Assembly: GCA_902577075.1 (NCBI GenBank)
Contig: CACGXV010000001.1
Coordinates: forward strand, 310,001-374,000
Source: an uncultured Pelagibacteraceae bacterium
GTDB lineage: Bacteria; Pseudomonadota; Alphaproteobacteria; Pelagibacterales; Pelagibacteraceae
DNA: 64,000 nt
Direction: 5' to 3'
In this document: positions 52,913-61,166 of the stretch, in pieces
Layout: the number at the start of each line of letters is the position of its first letter
Numbering within the stretch: the stretch's first letter is position 1
Notes under the pieces: model-generated
Told to the model about the DNA's origin: nothing
Seen by the model: only the letters and a program-made list of their open reading frames with translations
Database searches by the model: none
Translations under genes and position numbers: made by a program

Positions 52913-53422
52913 ATGTTAAAATTTTTGAACAGTGTAGATCGTTTTATCCATCGGATGTTGGAAGCTATGTGCTCACTCTTATTAGCTGCTATGGTTGCTT
53001 TCACTCTTTACAATGTAACTATGCGATATGTTTTTAACAACCCTCCAGTTTGGGGGGACTTACTTACAGTGTTAAGTAATATTTGGTTGATGTTTATAGC
53101 GCTTTCTTTAACAGCAAGAGACAATGAACATGTAGCTTTAAACTTAATTTATGAAAAATTACCAGAGAGAATTTCTTTATACATCCGCCAGTTCTGGAAA
53201 ATTATGATTATGATAATTGGTGTTGTCTTAATTATTTATGGAATTGAACTTGTAGAGGGTATGCGAGGAAAGTACTGGGAAATGTGGTATATTGAAATTA
53301 GTATGCAAGGTATTGAGTTCAAACCAAATTATATGCCCAAAAAATATGCAGTTGCCATCCTACCATTAGCTGGGTTTTTGACGACCATTGGTGCTGCTAT
53401 TGGTTTTTTCAAAAAAGTTTAG
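52913..53422 (+). CDS. dctQ: TRAP transporter small membrane subunit, DctQ family (second system)
   Basis: Four-helix subunit of 169 residues, with the DctQ-type TMRYVFNNPPVWGDLL motif after helix 1 and SLTARDNEHVAL before helix 3. Arginine codons are mostly CGN (five of seven), as in the dctM before it and unlike the surrounding genes. The start lies four bases after the dctM stop. It completes the P-M-Q order of this TRAP system. Confidence 0.9.
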   Translation: MLKFLNSVDRFIHRMLEAMCSLLLAAMVAFTLYNVTMRYVFNNPPVWGDLLTVLSNIWLMFIALSLTARDNEHVALNLIYEKLPERISLYIRQFWKIMIMIIGVVLIIYGIELVEGMRGKYWEMWYIEISMQGIEFKPNYMPKKYAVAILPLAGFLTTIGAAIGFFKKV

Positions 53423-53439
53423 TTCAAAAAGATTAATTT

Positions 53440-55365
53440 TTAGCCTTTGCCTCTCCAAGGGATTGTTTTATCTATTATTTTTCTTAAAGTTACATCAAAC
53501 AATAGACCAAGCATACCCATTATAAATATTGTTATCCATATTACTTCATATTGAAAATATTTTTTCGCAACATTTTCAACAAAACCAATACCCGTTGTTC
53601 CAGCTAAAAATTCTGCTGCAACTAAAGTTCCCCAACACATTCCTACAGCGACTCTTATTCCGGTAAGAATTTCAGGTAAAGAGTTTGGAAATATAACATG
53701 TCTAAGTATTTGTCTTTTTGATGCTCCAAGTGAATGTGCAGCATGAATTTTAGAAAGTTGTGTCCCTGATGCTCCTGCTCTAGCTGATATAATCATGATT
53801 GATAATGAAACCATAAATAATAAAAATACTTTACCTGTATTATCAATTCCAAGAACAGAAATGATTAAAGGTGCCCATGCTAATGGTGGTACAGGTCTGT
53901 ATAGTTCGATGAGAGGATCAAAGAAACCTTTAGCAAATCTATTTAGTCCCATGAATAAACCCAATGGCACCCCAATAATTATTCCAAACACTAATCCTAA
54001 AAATACTCTTAAGAAAGAGTCCCAGATATGACCATAAGGAACAGGTATCTTAAATAATTTAAAATCGCCTGTTACAATTTTTAATACTTTTCCTTTAAAG
54101 TTTTCCTTAACAATACCTTCACTTGTGTGAACAGGATATTCACCAGGTAAAATATCAGCAATCCAATCTGGTAAAATAAATCCAATTATTGAACTTACGT
54201 CTATCATTTCTATCCAGAGAAGAGGGATATTTTTATAACCTACACTTGGTTTAGACATTAATATAAATTTATTAAATGTATCTGAAGGTTTAGGTAACCA
54301 TCTTCCTGATCCTTGTTCAGAACAACTTGGTCCACTAGCAACAATTGTTCCGGCTGGAAATAAAAGAATATCAATCAATCTTAGACCAGCTTGCTCACTT
54401 TCCTGAAGGTTATCAAATTCAATAATTGCCTTTTGCATTTCATTTAGAGCATTCGGTGGATAAATACTTGCAAACTCTATTCTTCTTGCAATTTTAACAA
54501 TATTTTTTGCATAATCAGATGCAATTTCTTCAGAGTCATTTAAACTTTTTCTATAAGCTTTGACTTCATCTTTTAGTTGTTTAATAGAATTTTTGAATTG
54601 TGGATTGTGATTTCTTAATTTGAAAAATTTATCATTTATGATTTTAAGTTCTTCAGCTGCTGCTTGAAATTTCAATCCTTTTGCTGTTTCAGCAACAAAT
54701 GGAACTTCTATAGTATTTTCTATTGATCCTGTTCCAGATCTTACTGTAATTATACCCCATTCACCCTGTTCTGAAATTGCTTTAAGTCTATCATTTTTTT
54801 GATCATTAGTTTCAAATGGATAATCTTGCTTTTTAAAATTAGAACTTAAAAGTCTTATTTCTTTAGTCATCTCATCAATTTTTATTTTTGTATCCATTTC
54901 AATTAAATCTTCATTTGTTAAAAGAGGTATTAATTGTTTAGTCTTATTTATAAAACCAATTAAAATTGTTTTTTGTTGATTATTTAAATCTTTAGAATTC
55001 TGTATTTCAGATGTAATTTTTTTTAGATTTTTGTTCTCGATTTTAATAATTGAGGTACTTTTAAATTCTCTTTCTTCAATAGGAAATTGATATTTTAATC
55101 CTAATAACGATTCATTAATTTTTGCAACTTGACATAATTCATTTGCAGATTTTGGATAAAAACCTTTTGCAATATCCCATGAATAATAGAGCCAAACTAA
55201 TAATATTGCAGCACTTCCAACAATAACCCAATGGGTCCCTCCCTTAGCTCTTTCTGGATTACCAAATACTGCATCAACTTTTTCAGTTTGAATAAGTCTT
55301 CTCCCATAAAGTATACATCCAATAATAGATACAAAAATTAGTATTGTTACTATTTGGGTTAACAT
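53440..55365 (-). CDS. Taurine/nitrate-type ABC permease with a large N-terminal addition
   Basis: Permease of 641 residues, more than twice the usual 250-280 of TauC/SsuC. The last 250 residues are the normal core with the coupling motif (AAHSLGASKRQILRHVIFPNSLPEI). Ahead of it are two N-terminal helices, a charged, mostly helical domain of about 250 residues (67-330), and a segment with GPSCSEQGSGRWLPKP. The reading frame is continuous, so this is a true fusion or expanded permease. The stop/start with the ATPase gene are adjacent. Confidence 0.85.
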   Translation of the reverse strand: MLTQIVTILIFVSIIGCILYGRRLIQTEKVDAVFGNPERAKGGTHWVIVGSAAILLVWLYYSWDIAKGFYPKSANELCQVAKINESLLGLKYQFPIEEREFKSTSIIKIENKNLKKITSEIQNSKDLNNQQKTILIGFINKTKQLIPLLTNEDLIEMDTKIKIDEMTKEIRLLSSNFKKQDYPFETNDQKNDRLKAISEQGEWGIITVRSGTGSIENTIEVPFVAETAKGLKFQAAAEELKIINDKFFKLRNHNPQFKNSIKQLKDEVKAYRKSLNDSEEIASDYAKNIVKIARRIEFASIYPPNALNEMQKAIIEFDNLQESEQAGLRLIDILLFPAGTIVASGPSCSEQGSGRWLPKPSDTFNKFILMSKPSVGYKNIPLLWIEMIDVSSIIGFILPDWIADILPGEYPVHTSEGIVKENFKGKVLKIVTGDFKLFKIPVPYGHIWDSFLRVFLGLVFGIIIGVPLGLFMGLNRFAKGFFDPLIELYRPVPPLAWAPLIISVLGIDNTGKVFLLFMVSLSIMIISARAGASGTQLSKIHAAHSLGASKRQILRHVIFPNSLPEILTGIRVAVGMCWGTLVAAEFLAGTTGIGFVENVAKKYFQYEVIWITIFIMGMLGLLFDVTLRKIIDKTIPWRGKG

Positions 55366-56163
55366 TTAATTTTCTTTCCCCATTATTTCTTCTTCCATGT
55401 TCCAAATCATGGATAATATTTCTTCACGCTTAGATGAAAATTCTTTATTCTTTTTAATTTCTCTTAAATCCTCTTTTAAACCCATTTCTGCAAAAGGAAG
55501 ATTGTACTCTTTATGTATCCTGCCTGGTCTTGGCGCCATTACATATAATCTTTCACCAAGCAGTAAGGCTTCCTCTACTGAGTGAGTAATTAAAATAATT
55601 GTTTTTCCTGTTTCTTTCCAAATCTTAAGTACTAAAGATTGCATTTTTTCTCTTGTTAGAGCATCAAGAGCACCCAACGGCTCGTCCATTAATATTAAAT
55701 CTGGATCATTTATCAGGCATCTTGCAAGTGCAACTCTCTGCTGCATTCCTCCTGATAATTGATATGTAGGAGTATTACCAAAACCTTTTAATCCAACTAT
55801 TTCTAACCATTCATCAACTTTTTTAGCTGTTTTAATTGGATCTTCTTTTTTCATTCTAAGTCCAAAATCAACATTTTCAGCAACCGTTAACCATTCAAAT
55901 AAAGCTCCTTGTTGAAATACCATTCCTCTTTCTACACCAGGACCATTTATTTCATTTCCACCGAGAACAATAGAGCCAGATGTTGGTCTTAAAAATCCCG
56001 CTGCTATATTTAAAAGTGTAGTTTTCCCACAACCTGAAGGTCCTAGGACTGTAAGTAGTTCACCTTTTTTAAGAGTGAAACTTACATCTTTTAATGCATG
56101 AACAGTTTCTCCCTTAGGTGTTTTAAAGATCATATTTAGATCTTGAGAAACTAAATCACTCAT
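55366..56163 (-). CDS. tauB: Taurine/sulfonate-type ABC transporter ATPase
   Basis: ATPase of 265 residues in the TauB/SsuB/NrtD group. Walker A is GPSGCGKTT, signature LSGGMQQR, Walker B LILMDEPLGALDA, H-loop ITHSVEEA, and the family ending LYVMAPRPGRI. It is followed directly by the oversized permease and preceded, across a terminator hairpin, by the binding protein. Together they form a periplasmic-binding-protein importer for taurine or a similar small compound. Confidence 0.9.
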   Translation of the reverse strand: MSDLVSQDLNMIFKTPKGETVHALKDVSFTLKKGELLTVLGPSGCGKTTLLNIAAGFLRPTSGSIVLGGNEINGPGVERGMVFQQGALFEWLTVAENVDFGLRMKKEDPIKTAKKVDEWLEIVGLKGFGNTPTYQLSGGMQQRVALARCLINDPDLILMDEPLGALDALTREKMQSLVLKIWKETGKTIILITHSVEEALLLGERLYVMAPRPGRIHKEYNLPFAEMGLKEDLREIKKNKEFSSKREEILSMIWNMEEEIMGKEN

Positions 56164-56196
56164 AAGATAACTTTATATAAAAATTTTGTTAAAAAA

Positions 56197-56226
56197 AATA
56201 GGCGCTAATTTTGGTTAGCGCCTATT
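56197..56226 (-). terminator. Hairpin terminator after the taurine-type binding-protein gene
   Basis: Perfect 12-base-pair stem AATAGGCGCTAA / TTAGCGCCTATT with a six-base loop. On the minus strand it is followed by a run of T, making it a textbook rho-independent terminator between the binding-protein gene and the ATPase/permease genes; read-through must serve the latter. Confidence 0.85.
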
Positions 56227-56246
56227 AAATATTTTTACTCTTTAAA

Positions 56247-57188
56247 TTATAAAGGTAAGAAACTTGTATCTACATTTCCACCTGGAGTTCCCATTCCTTT
56301 TAAGAATGCATCAAGGTTTCCACTTTCCATAGATTGTTTAGTTTCTTCTGGAGTTAAGAATTTAAATCCGCTTAAAGTTTCTTTCATATCTGCAACTTTC
56401 ATTTCAGAAGCTTTAGACATAGCATTCATATCACTCTTACCTGCTCTGTATCTGTCATTTGCTTCATGAGTTACTTCTATAAAAGTTCTTAACATTCCAG
56501 GATTTTCCTTCATAAATTTATCAGTTACTGAAGTAATATCTATTCCTAGAATTCCAGCTGCTCTTGCTTCATCTACTGTTAGTAATCTTGAACCTACAGC
56601 CACTGCTGCTTTAATAGAGTTACCACCAAATAAACATGCCATTACAACATCACCACTTACTAACGCAGCAGCACCTTCTTCTGGGTCCATTTGAATTATA
56701 TCCATTTTACTTCTGTCAGCCCCAACAACTTTCATACTTTCATCAAATACATACTCAGCCATTGTCCCTAGTGGAACAGCAACTTTTTTACCTTCTAATT
56801 CAGTTGCATTAGCTTTAGTAATTCCAGAAGCGTTAGATGTAACACAAGTAGTTCCGCCCATTCCGTATTCCATAGCAATATCAACTAACTTGATAGGTGC
56901 ATTAGATTTTACGGCATTAATAAAAGGCACTAGACCTTGTGAATAAGATATATCAATGTCTCCAGCTAGCATTGCATCTGTCATTGCTCCACCATTTGTG
57001 AAGTTTGTCCATTTTACAGGAACTCCAAGAGCTTTAGCAAAATTCTTTTTTTGCATGTCCTCTAGATTTGGACTAGGCCATTCTAGAAAGTATGCAACCC
57101 TAACTTCATTTGCAGCAGCATTTGCAGCTGAAATTGATAGATTAAGAGCAAATAAACTTCCTAAAATAAAACTAATTATTTTCTTCAT
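56247..57188 (-). CDS. tauA: Taurine-type ABC transporter substrate-binding protein
   Basis: Periplasmic receptor of 313 residues, signal peptide 1-24 (ending SAANAA). The mature start EVRVAYFLEWPSP and AMLAGDIDISYSQGLVPF are characteristic of TauA-like NMT1 receptors, as is GKKVAVPLGTMAEY. An AAGGAGATAAA site precedes the start. Taurine is the best guess since a class III aminotransferase and alanine dehydrogenase lie divergently next door, but related receptors bind other sulfonates or pyrimidines. Confidence 0.85.
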   Translation of the reverse strand: MKKIISFILGSLFALNLSISAANAAANEVRVAYFLEWPSPNLEDMQKKNFAKALGVPVKWTNFTNGGAMTDAMLAGDIDISYSQGLVPFINAVKSNAPIKLVDIAMEYGMGGTTCVTSNASGITKANATELEGKKVAVPLGTMAEYVFDESMKVVGADRSKMDIIQMDPEEGAAALVSGDVVMACLFGGNSIKAAVAVGSRLLTVDEARAAGILGIDITSVTDKFMKENPGMLRTFIEVTHEANDRYRAGKSDMNAMSKASEMKVADMKETLSGFKFLTPEETKQSMESGNLDAFLKGMGTPGGNVDTSFLPL

Positions 57189-57416
57189 TTTATCTCCTTA
57201 ATTAAATTTAATTAGTGTTATTTAAGTTCAATTTTGAATATAAGTAAATGAATTTTGTAGGCATCATAATCACAGGTAATTTGAGTGTATAAAATAGGTT
57301 CAACTTTTGGTTGTATTTAATATTACGTAATGACATACTAAAAATGCATAGAAATTATTTTCTATTTTTTTATTTTAGTCTATGAGAGAGTAATAATTAC
57401 AATTTAAAAATTTTTT

Positions 57417-58760
57417 ATGAGTTCAGAAAAGCCACAAATACCTAATTCTTTGAATGAGCATTGGATGCCATTTTCATCCAATAGAGATTTTAAAGCAAAC
57501 CCCAGATTAATCGTTGAGGCAAAAGGCGTTTATTTAAAAAATCATCAAGGTAAGACTCAAATCGATGCGAGCTCTGGATTATTTTGTAATCCGTTGGGTC
57601 ATGGTAGAGAGGAAATAATTGAAGCAATTACAAAACAATTAAGAACAGTAGACTATGCTCAACCATTCCAACAAGGTTTTGGTGGATCATTTGAATTAGC
57701 AACAAGAATTTCAAAACATACACCAGGAAATTTAAATAGAATTTTTTATACTATTTGTGGGTCAACTGCAGTGGAAACAGCAATCAAAATTTCAGTAGCT
57801 TATCATAAAGCTAGAGGTGAAGGAGAAAGATTTAGATTTGTAGGAAGAGAAAGAGCTTACCACGGTATGAATATTGGAGCGACATCAGTGGGGGGTATGA
57901 TTAATAATGTAAAAACTTTTGCAAGCGTTTTAATGCCAGGTGTTGTTCATATGAGACACACACATTTGCCAGAACATAAGTTTGTGTCAGGTCAACCTGA
58001 AACAGGAGCTGAAATTGCAGAAGACCTAGAGAGAATTTGTACAAATTTTGGATCAGAAAATATTGCAGCATGTATTGTTGAACCAATTGCAGGATCTACA
58101 GGAACTCTAGTTCCACCAAAAGGATATTTACAAAGACTTAGAGAAATATGTGATAAACATGGTATACTTTTAATCTTTGATGAAGTTATTACTGGATGGG
58201 GAAGAACAGGTTCTCCATTTGCATCACAAGAATACGGAGTTACCCCAGATATTATAACTATGGCAAAAGCTACGACAAATGGAATAAGTCCTCTGGGTGC
58301 AGTTGCATGTAAAGAAGAAATATATGATACGGTAATGGATGGATCACCGAAGGGCTCTATAGAATTATTTCATGGTTATACATACTCAGGAATACCTGTC
58401 TCTGTTGCAGCAGGATTAGCTGTTCAAGATATCTTTGAAAAAGAGGATATATTTAATAGAGCTAAAAATTTAGCACCATATTTCCAAGAGGGTTTGATGT
58501 CGTTAAAAGATATAGACGTTGTAGACAATATAAGAGGTTATGGAATGATGGGTGGAATTGATATTAAAATGGATAAAAAACCAGGAGCTGCAGGATTTAC
58601 ATGTTTTAAACATTGCTATGATGCTGGAGTAAATTTTAAAGCTACAGGAGATTGTTTAATTATTGCGCCAATGTTTATTTGTGAGAAGAAACACATCGAC
58701 GAAATAATAGATAAATTAAGAACAGGGATTACAAATTACTCAAAAAGCAAAAAAAACTAA
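57417..58760 (+). CDS. Class III omega-amino acid:pyruvate aminotransferase, probable taurine-pyruvate type
   Basis: PLP aminotransferase of 447 residues. The PLP Lys is in MAKATTNG, with FDEVITGWGRTG before it and GSTAVETAIK for the cofactor phosphate. The start NEHWMPFSSNRDFKANPRL is that of omega-amino acid:pyruvate transaminases. These use beta-alanine, putrescine or, as Tpa, taurine. Its divergence from a taurine-type importer and linkage to alanine dehydrogenase favour taurine deamination to sulfoacetaldehyde; beta-alanine is the alternative. Confidence 0.85.
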   Translation: MSSEKPQIPNSLNEHWMPFSSNRDFKANPRLIVEAKGVYLKNHQGKTQIDASSGLFCNPLGHGREEIIEAITKQLRTVDYAQPFQQGFGGSFELATRISKHTPGNLNRIFYTICGSTAVETAIKISVAYHKARGEGERFRFVGRERAYHGMNIGATSVGGMINNVKTFASVLMPGVVHMRHTHLPEHKFVSGQPETGAEIAEDLERICTNFGSENIAACIVEPIAGSTGTLVPPKGYLQRLREICDKHGILLIFDEVITGWGRTGSPFASQEYGVTPDIITMAKATTNGISPLGAVACKEEIYDTVMDGSPKGSIELFHGYTYSGIPVSVAAGLAVQDIFEKEDIFNRAKNLAPYFQEGLMSLKDIDVVDNIRGYGMMGGIDIKMDKKPGAAGFTCFKHCYDAGVNFKATGDCLIIAPMFICEKKHIDEIIDKLRTGITNYSKSKKN

Positions 58761-58769
58761 TTCACTTAT

Positions 58770-59885
58770 ATGAAAATAGGTGTTCCAAAAGAAATAAAGT
58801 CCCAAGAAAATAGAATTGGCCTCACGCCTGAAAGTGTTAAAATATTAACCTCAAATGGCAATGAGGTAATGGTTGAAAATAATGGTGGTTTTGAGGCTGG
58901 ATTTTATAATGAACAATATAAGTCAGCTGGTGCAAAAATTGTAGACAAAGCAGAAGATATTTTTAATGATTCTGAAATAATTGTAAAAGTAAAAGAACCT
59001 CAATCAAGTGAAGTAAAAATGATTAAAGAAAACCAAATTGTTTTTACATATTTACACTTAGCAGCTGCAAAAGAACTTACAAAAGGTTTGGTAGACTCAA
59101 AATCAGTTTGTATTGCTTATGAAACTGTAACTGACAACAATGGTAGATTACCTTTGTTAGCTCCAATGAGTGCAGTTGCTGGGAGAATGTCAGTTCAAGC
59201 AGGCGCACATTGCCTTGAAAAAAACCAAAAAGGAAGAGGACTTCTTTTGGGAGGAGCGCCTGGTGTCGATCCAGGAAATGTAGTTATATTGGGTGGAGGA
59301 GTTGTAGGTGAAAATGCAGCAATTATTGCTACAGGCATGAAAGCAAAAGTTCATATAGTAGACAAATCTGAAAAAAGACTAGATGAATTAGCTAAAAAAT
59401 TTGGTGATCTTATAATACCAAAACTAAGTGATGAAACTGATTTAGAAAAATTAATTTCAGAATGTGATTTGTTGGTTGGAGGCGTTTTGATTCCAGGTGC
59501 AGAAGCACCAAAACTTGTCACAAAAAAAATGTTAAAAAATATGAAAAAAGGATCAGTAATTGTAGATGTAGCAATTGATCAAGGCGGATGTGTTGAAACA
59601 AGTAAACCGACCACATTCGCTGACCCAACATACATTGTAGATGATATTGTTCATTATTGTGTAGCTAACATGCCAGGAGGTGTTCCAAGAACATCAACAA
59701 TTGCTTTAAATAAAGCAACCCTCCCTTTCTTATCTAAATTAGCTACAGATGGATATTTAAAAGCTTTAGGAGATGATCCAAATTTTTTAGCAGGTTTGAA
59801 TGTTCATAAAGGTCAAATTACATATAAGGCAGTTGCCGATGTCTTTGGATATGATTATTTAACCGCAAGAGATGCATTAAATTAA
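58770..59885 (+). CDS. ald: Alanine dehydrogenase
   Basis: NAD-dependent oxidative deaminase of alanine, 371 residues. The start MKIGVPKEIKSQENRIGLTPESV, catalytic His in YLHLAAAKEL and the Rossmann motif GGGVVGENAA are diagnostic. Nine bases after the aminotransferase gene, it would recycle the alanine made in transamination to pyruvate and release ammonium, the standard partner of taurine:pyruvate aminotransferase. Its 3' end overlaps the convergent esterase gene by four bases. Confidence 0.95.
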   Translation: MKIGVPKEIKSQENRIGLTPESVKILTSNGNEVMVENNGGFEAGFYNEQYKSAGAKIVDKAEDIFNDSEIIVKVKEPQSSEVKMIKENQIVFTYLHLAAAKELTKGLVDSKSVCIAYETVTDNNGRLPLLAPMSAVAGRMSVQAGAHCLEKNQKGRGLLLGGAPGVDPGNVVILGGGVVGENAAIIATGMKAKVHIVDKSEKRLDELAKKFGDLIIPKLSDETDLEKLISECDLLVGGVLIPGAEAPKLVTKKMLKNMKKGSVIVDVAIDQGGCVETSKPTTFADPTYIVDDIVHYCVANMPGGVPRTSTIALNKATLPFLSKLATDGYLKALGDDPNFLAGLNVHKGQITYKAVADVFGYDYLTARDALN

Positions 59886-60493
59886 TTAAGAATTTTTAGT
59901 AGTTTTTTTTCAATATTACCACTTATAATTATTATTCCTTTTTCATTAGGGTGCATTCCATCGTCTAAATTTAATTCAGGATTTAAAGCAACCCCATCAA
60001 GCAAAAAAGGAATTAAACTTAAGTCATATTTATCAGATAGATTTTTATAAATTTTATCAAATTTATTTTTATAATCTTTTCCATGACTATCTGGCGCTAC
60101 CATTCCTGCTAAAATTATTTGAATATTTTTGTTTAATATCTTTTTTATAGTTTTCTCCAAATTTTTTTTAGTTTCATTTGGACTAATACCACGCAACATA
60201 TCATTTGCACCCAGACCAATTAAAATTAAATCGATATTCTTTTCTGCAATTGTCCATTCTATTCTGTTTAAACCACCTGCAGATGTATCACCTGATACAC
60301 TTGCATTGATTACCTTAACTTTTAAACCATTTTTATTTAAATTGTTCTCAAGCACTGAAGATAGATGATATTTTTTATCTAAACCATATCCTGCCATTAG
60401 ACTATCACCGAATAAGACAACTTTGTAATCGGCTTTAGCTACAAATCCTGGTATTAATAAAATAATTATTTTAATTATTAATTTTTTAATCAT
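59882..60493 (-). CDS. tesA: SGNH-hydrolase esterase/lysophospholipase, TesA-like
   Basis: GDSL esterase of 203 residues with a signal peptide (1-21). Blocks are LFGDSLMAGYGL (Ser), GGLNRIEW (Gly), LGANDMLRG (Asn) and DGMHPNEKG (Asp, His). TesA is a periplasmic thioesterase/lysophospholipase. It is divergent from an ABC ATPase and FtsX-like permease, the same neighbourhood as tesA and ybbA-ybbP in E. coli. The two start codons interlock as CATG. Confidence 0.9.
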   Translation of the reverse strand: MIKKLIIKIIILLIPGFVAKADYKVVLFGDSLMAGYGLDKKYHLSSVLENNLNKNGLKVKVINASVSGDTSAGGLNRIEWTIAEKNIDLILIGLGANDMLRGISPNETKKNLEKTIKKILNKNIQIILAGMVAPDSHGKDYKNKFDKIYKNLSDKYDLSLIPFLLDGVALNPELNLDDGMHPNEKGIIIISGNIEKKLLKILN

Positions 60494-61166
60494 GAATAAA
60501 CTTTTAAAATTGTCTAATGTTAGTTTAAATTATAACATAGATAACAACTCTATAAATATTTTAAAAAATATTAGCTTTGAAGTAGACTATAAAGAGACTA
60601 TTTCAATAGTTGGAGAAAGCGGTTCAGGTAAAACAAGTTTAATTATGTTAATTGGAGGTCTCGAAAAGATCTCGGCAGGAAATATTTTTTTTAAGGACTC
60701 AGAAATATCCAATATGACCGAGGATGAAATTTCTGAAATCAGAAGAAAAAATATTGGAATAGTATTTCAATCATTTTATTTGATACCAAATTACACCGCA
60801 CTGGAAAATGTGAGCCTATCTTTAGAAATAAATAAACTTGATAATGCAACAAAAAAAGCAAAAGAAATTTTAGATAGATTTGGATTAAGCAATAGATTTA
60901 ACAATCTTCCTAGTCAGCTATCAGGAGGTGAACAGCAGAGAGTAGCTATTGCAAGATCTGTTGTAATGAAACCAGAGCTTATTTTAGCTGATGAGCCAAC
61001 TGGTAATTTAGATAGTGAAAATACAGAGAATATTTCTAATTTACTTTTTAATTATATAAAAGATGAAAACGCTAGCTTAATTATGGTCACTCACGACAAT
61101 AATTTAGCAAATTTAACTAAAAGAAAAATAACTATTAAAGATGGAGTGATTAGTGAAAATCAATGA
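60492..61166 (+). CDS. ybbA: LolD/YbbA-type ABC ATPase
   Basis: ATPase of 224 residues of the MacB/LolD group: GESGSGKTS, LSGGEQQRVA, LILADEPTGNLD, VTHDNNLA. The ATG shares two bases with the complementary start of the esterase gene. It overlaps the FtsX-like permease gene by 14 bases, so ATPase and permease are coupled. The pair likely moves lipid or lipoprotein across or out of the inner membrane; the exact substrate of YbbA-YbbP is not known. Confidence 0.92.
   Translation: MNKLLKLSNVSLNYNIDNNSINILKNISFEVDYKETISIVGESGSGKTSLIMLIGGLEKISAGNIFFKDSEISNMTEDEISEIRRKNIGIVFQSFYLIPNYTALENVSLSLEINKLDNATKKAKEILDRFGLSNRFNNLPSQLSGGEQQRVAIARSVVMKPELILADEPTGNLDSENTENISNLLFNYIKDENASLIMVTHDNNLANLTKRKITIKDGVISENQ

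Noticed and set aside
57190..57416. Palindromes TAATTAAATTTAATTA and ATTACGTAAT in the tauA/aminotransferase gap as operators
   Set aside because: Short AT palindromes are expected by chance at this base composition; the gap surely holds two promoters but no site can be defended.
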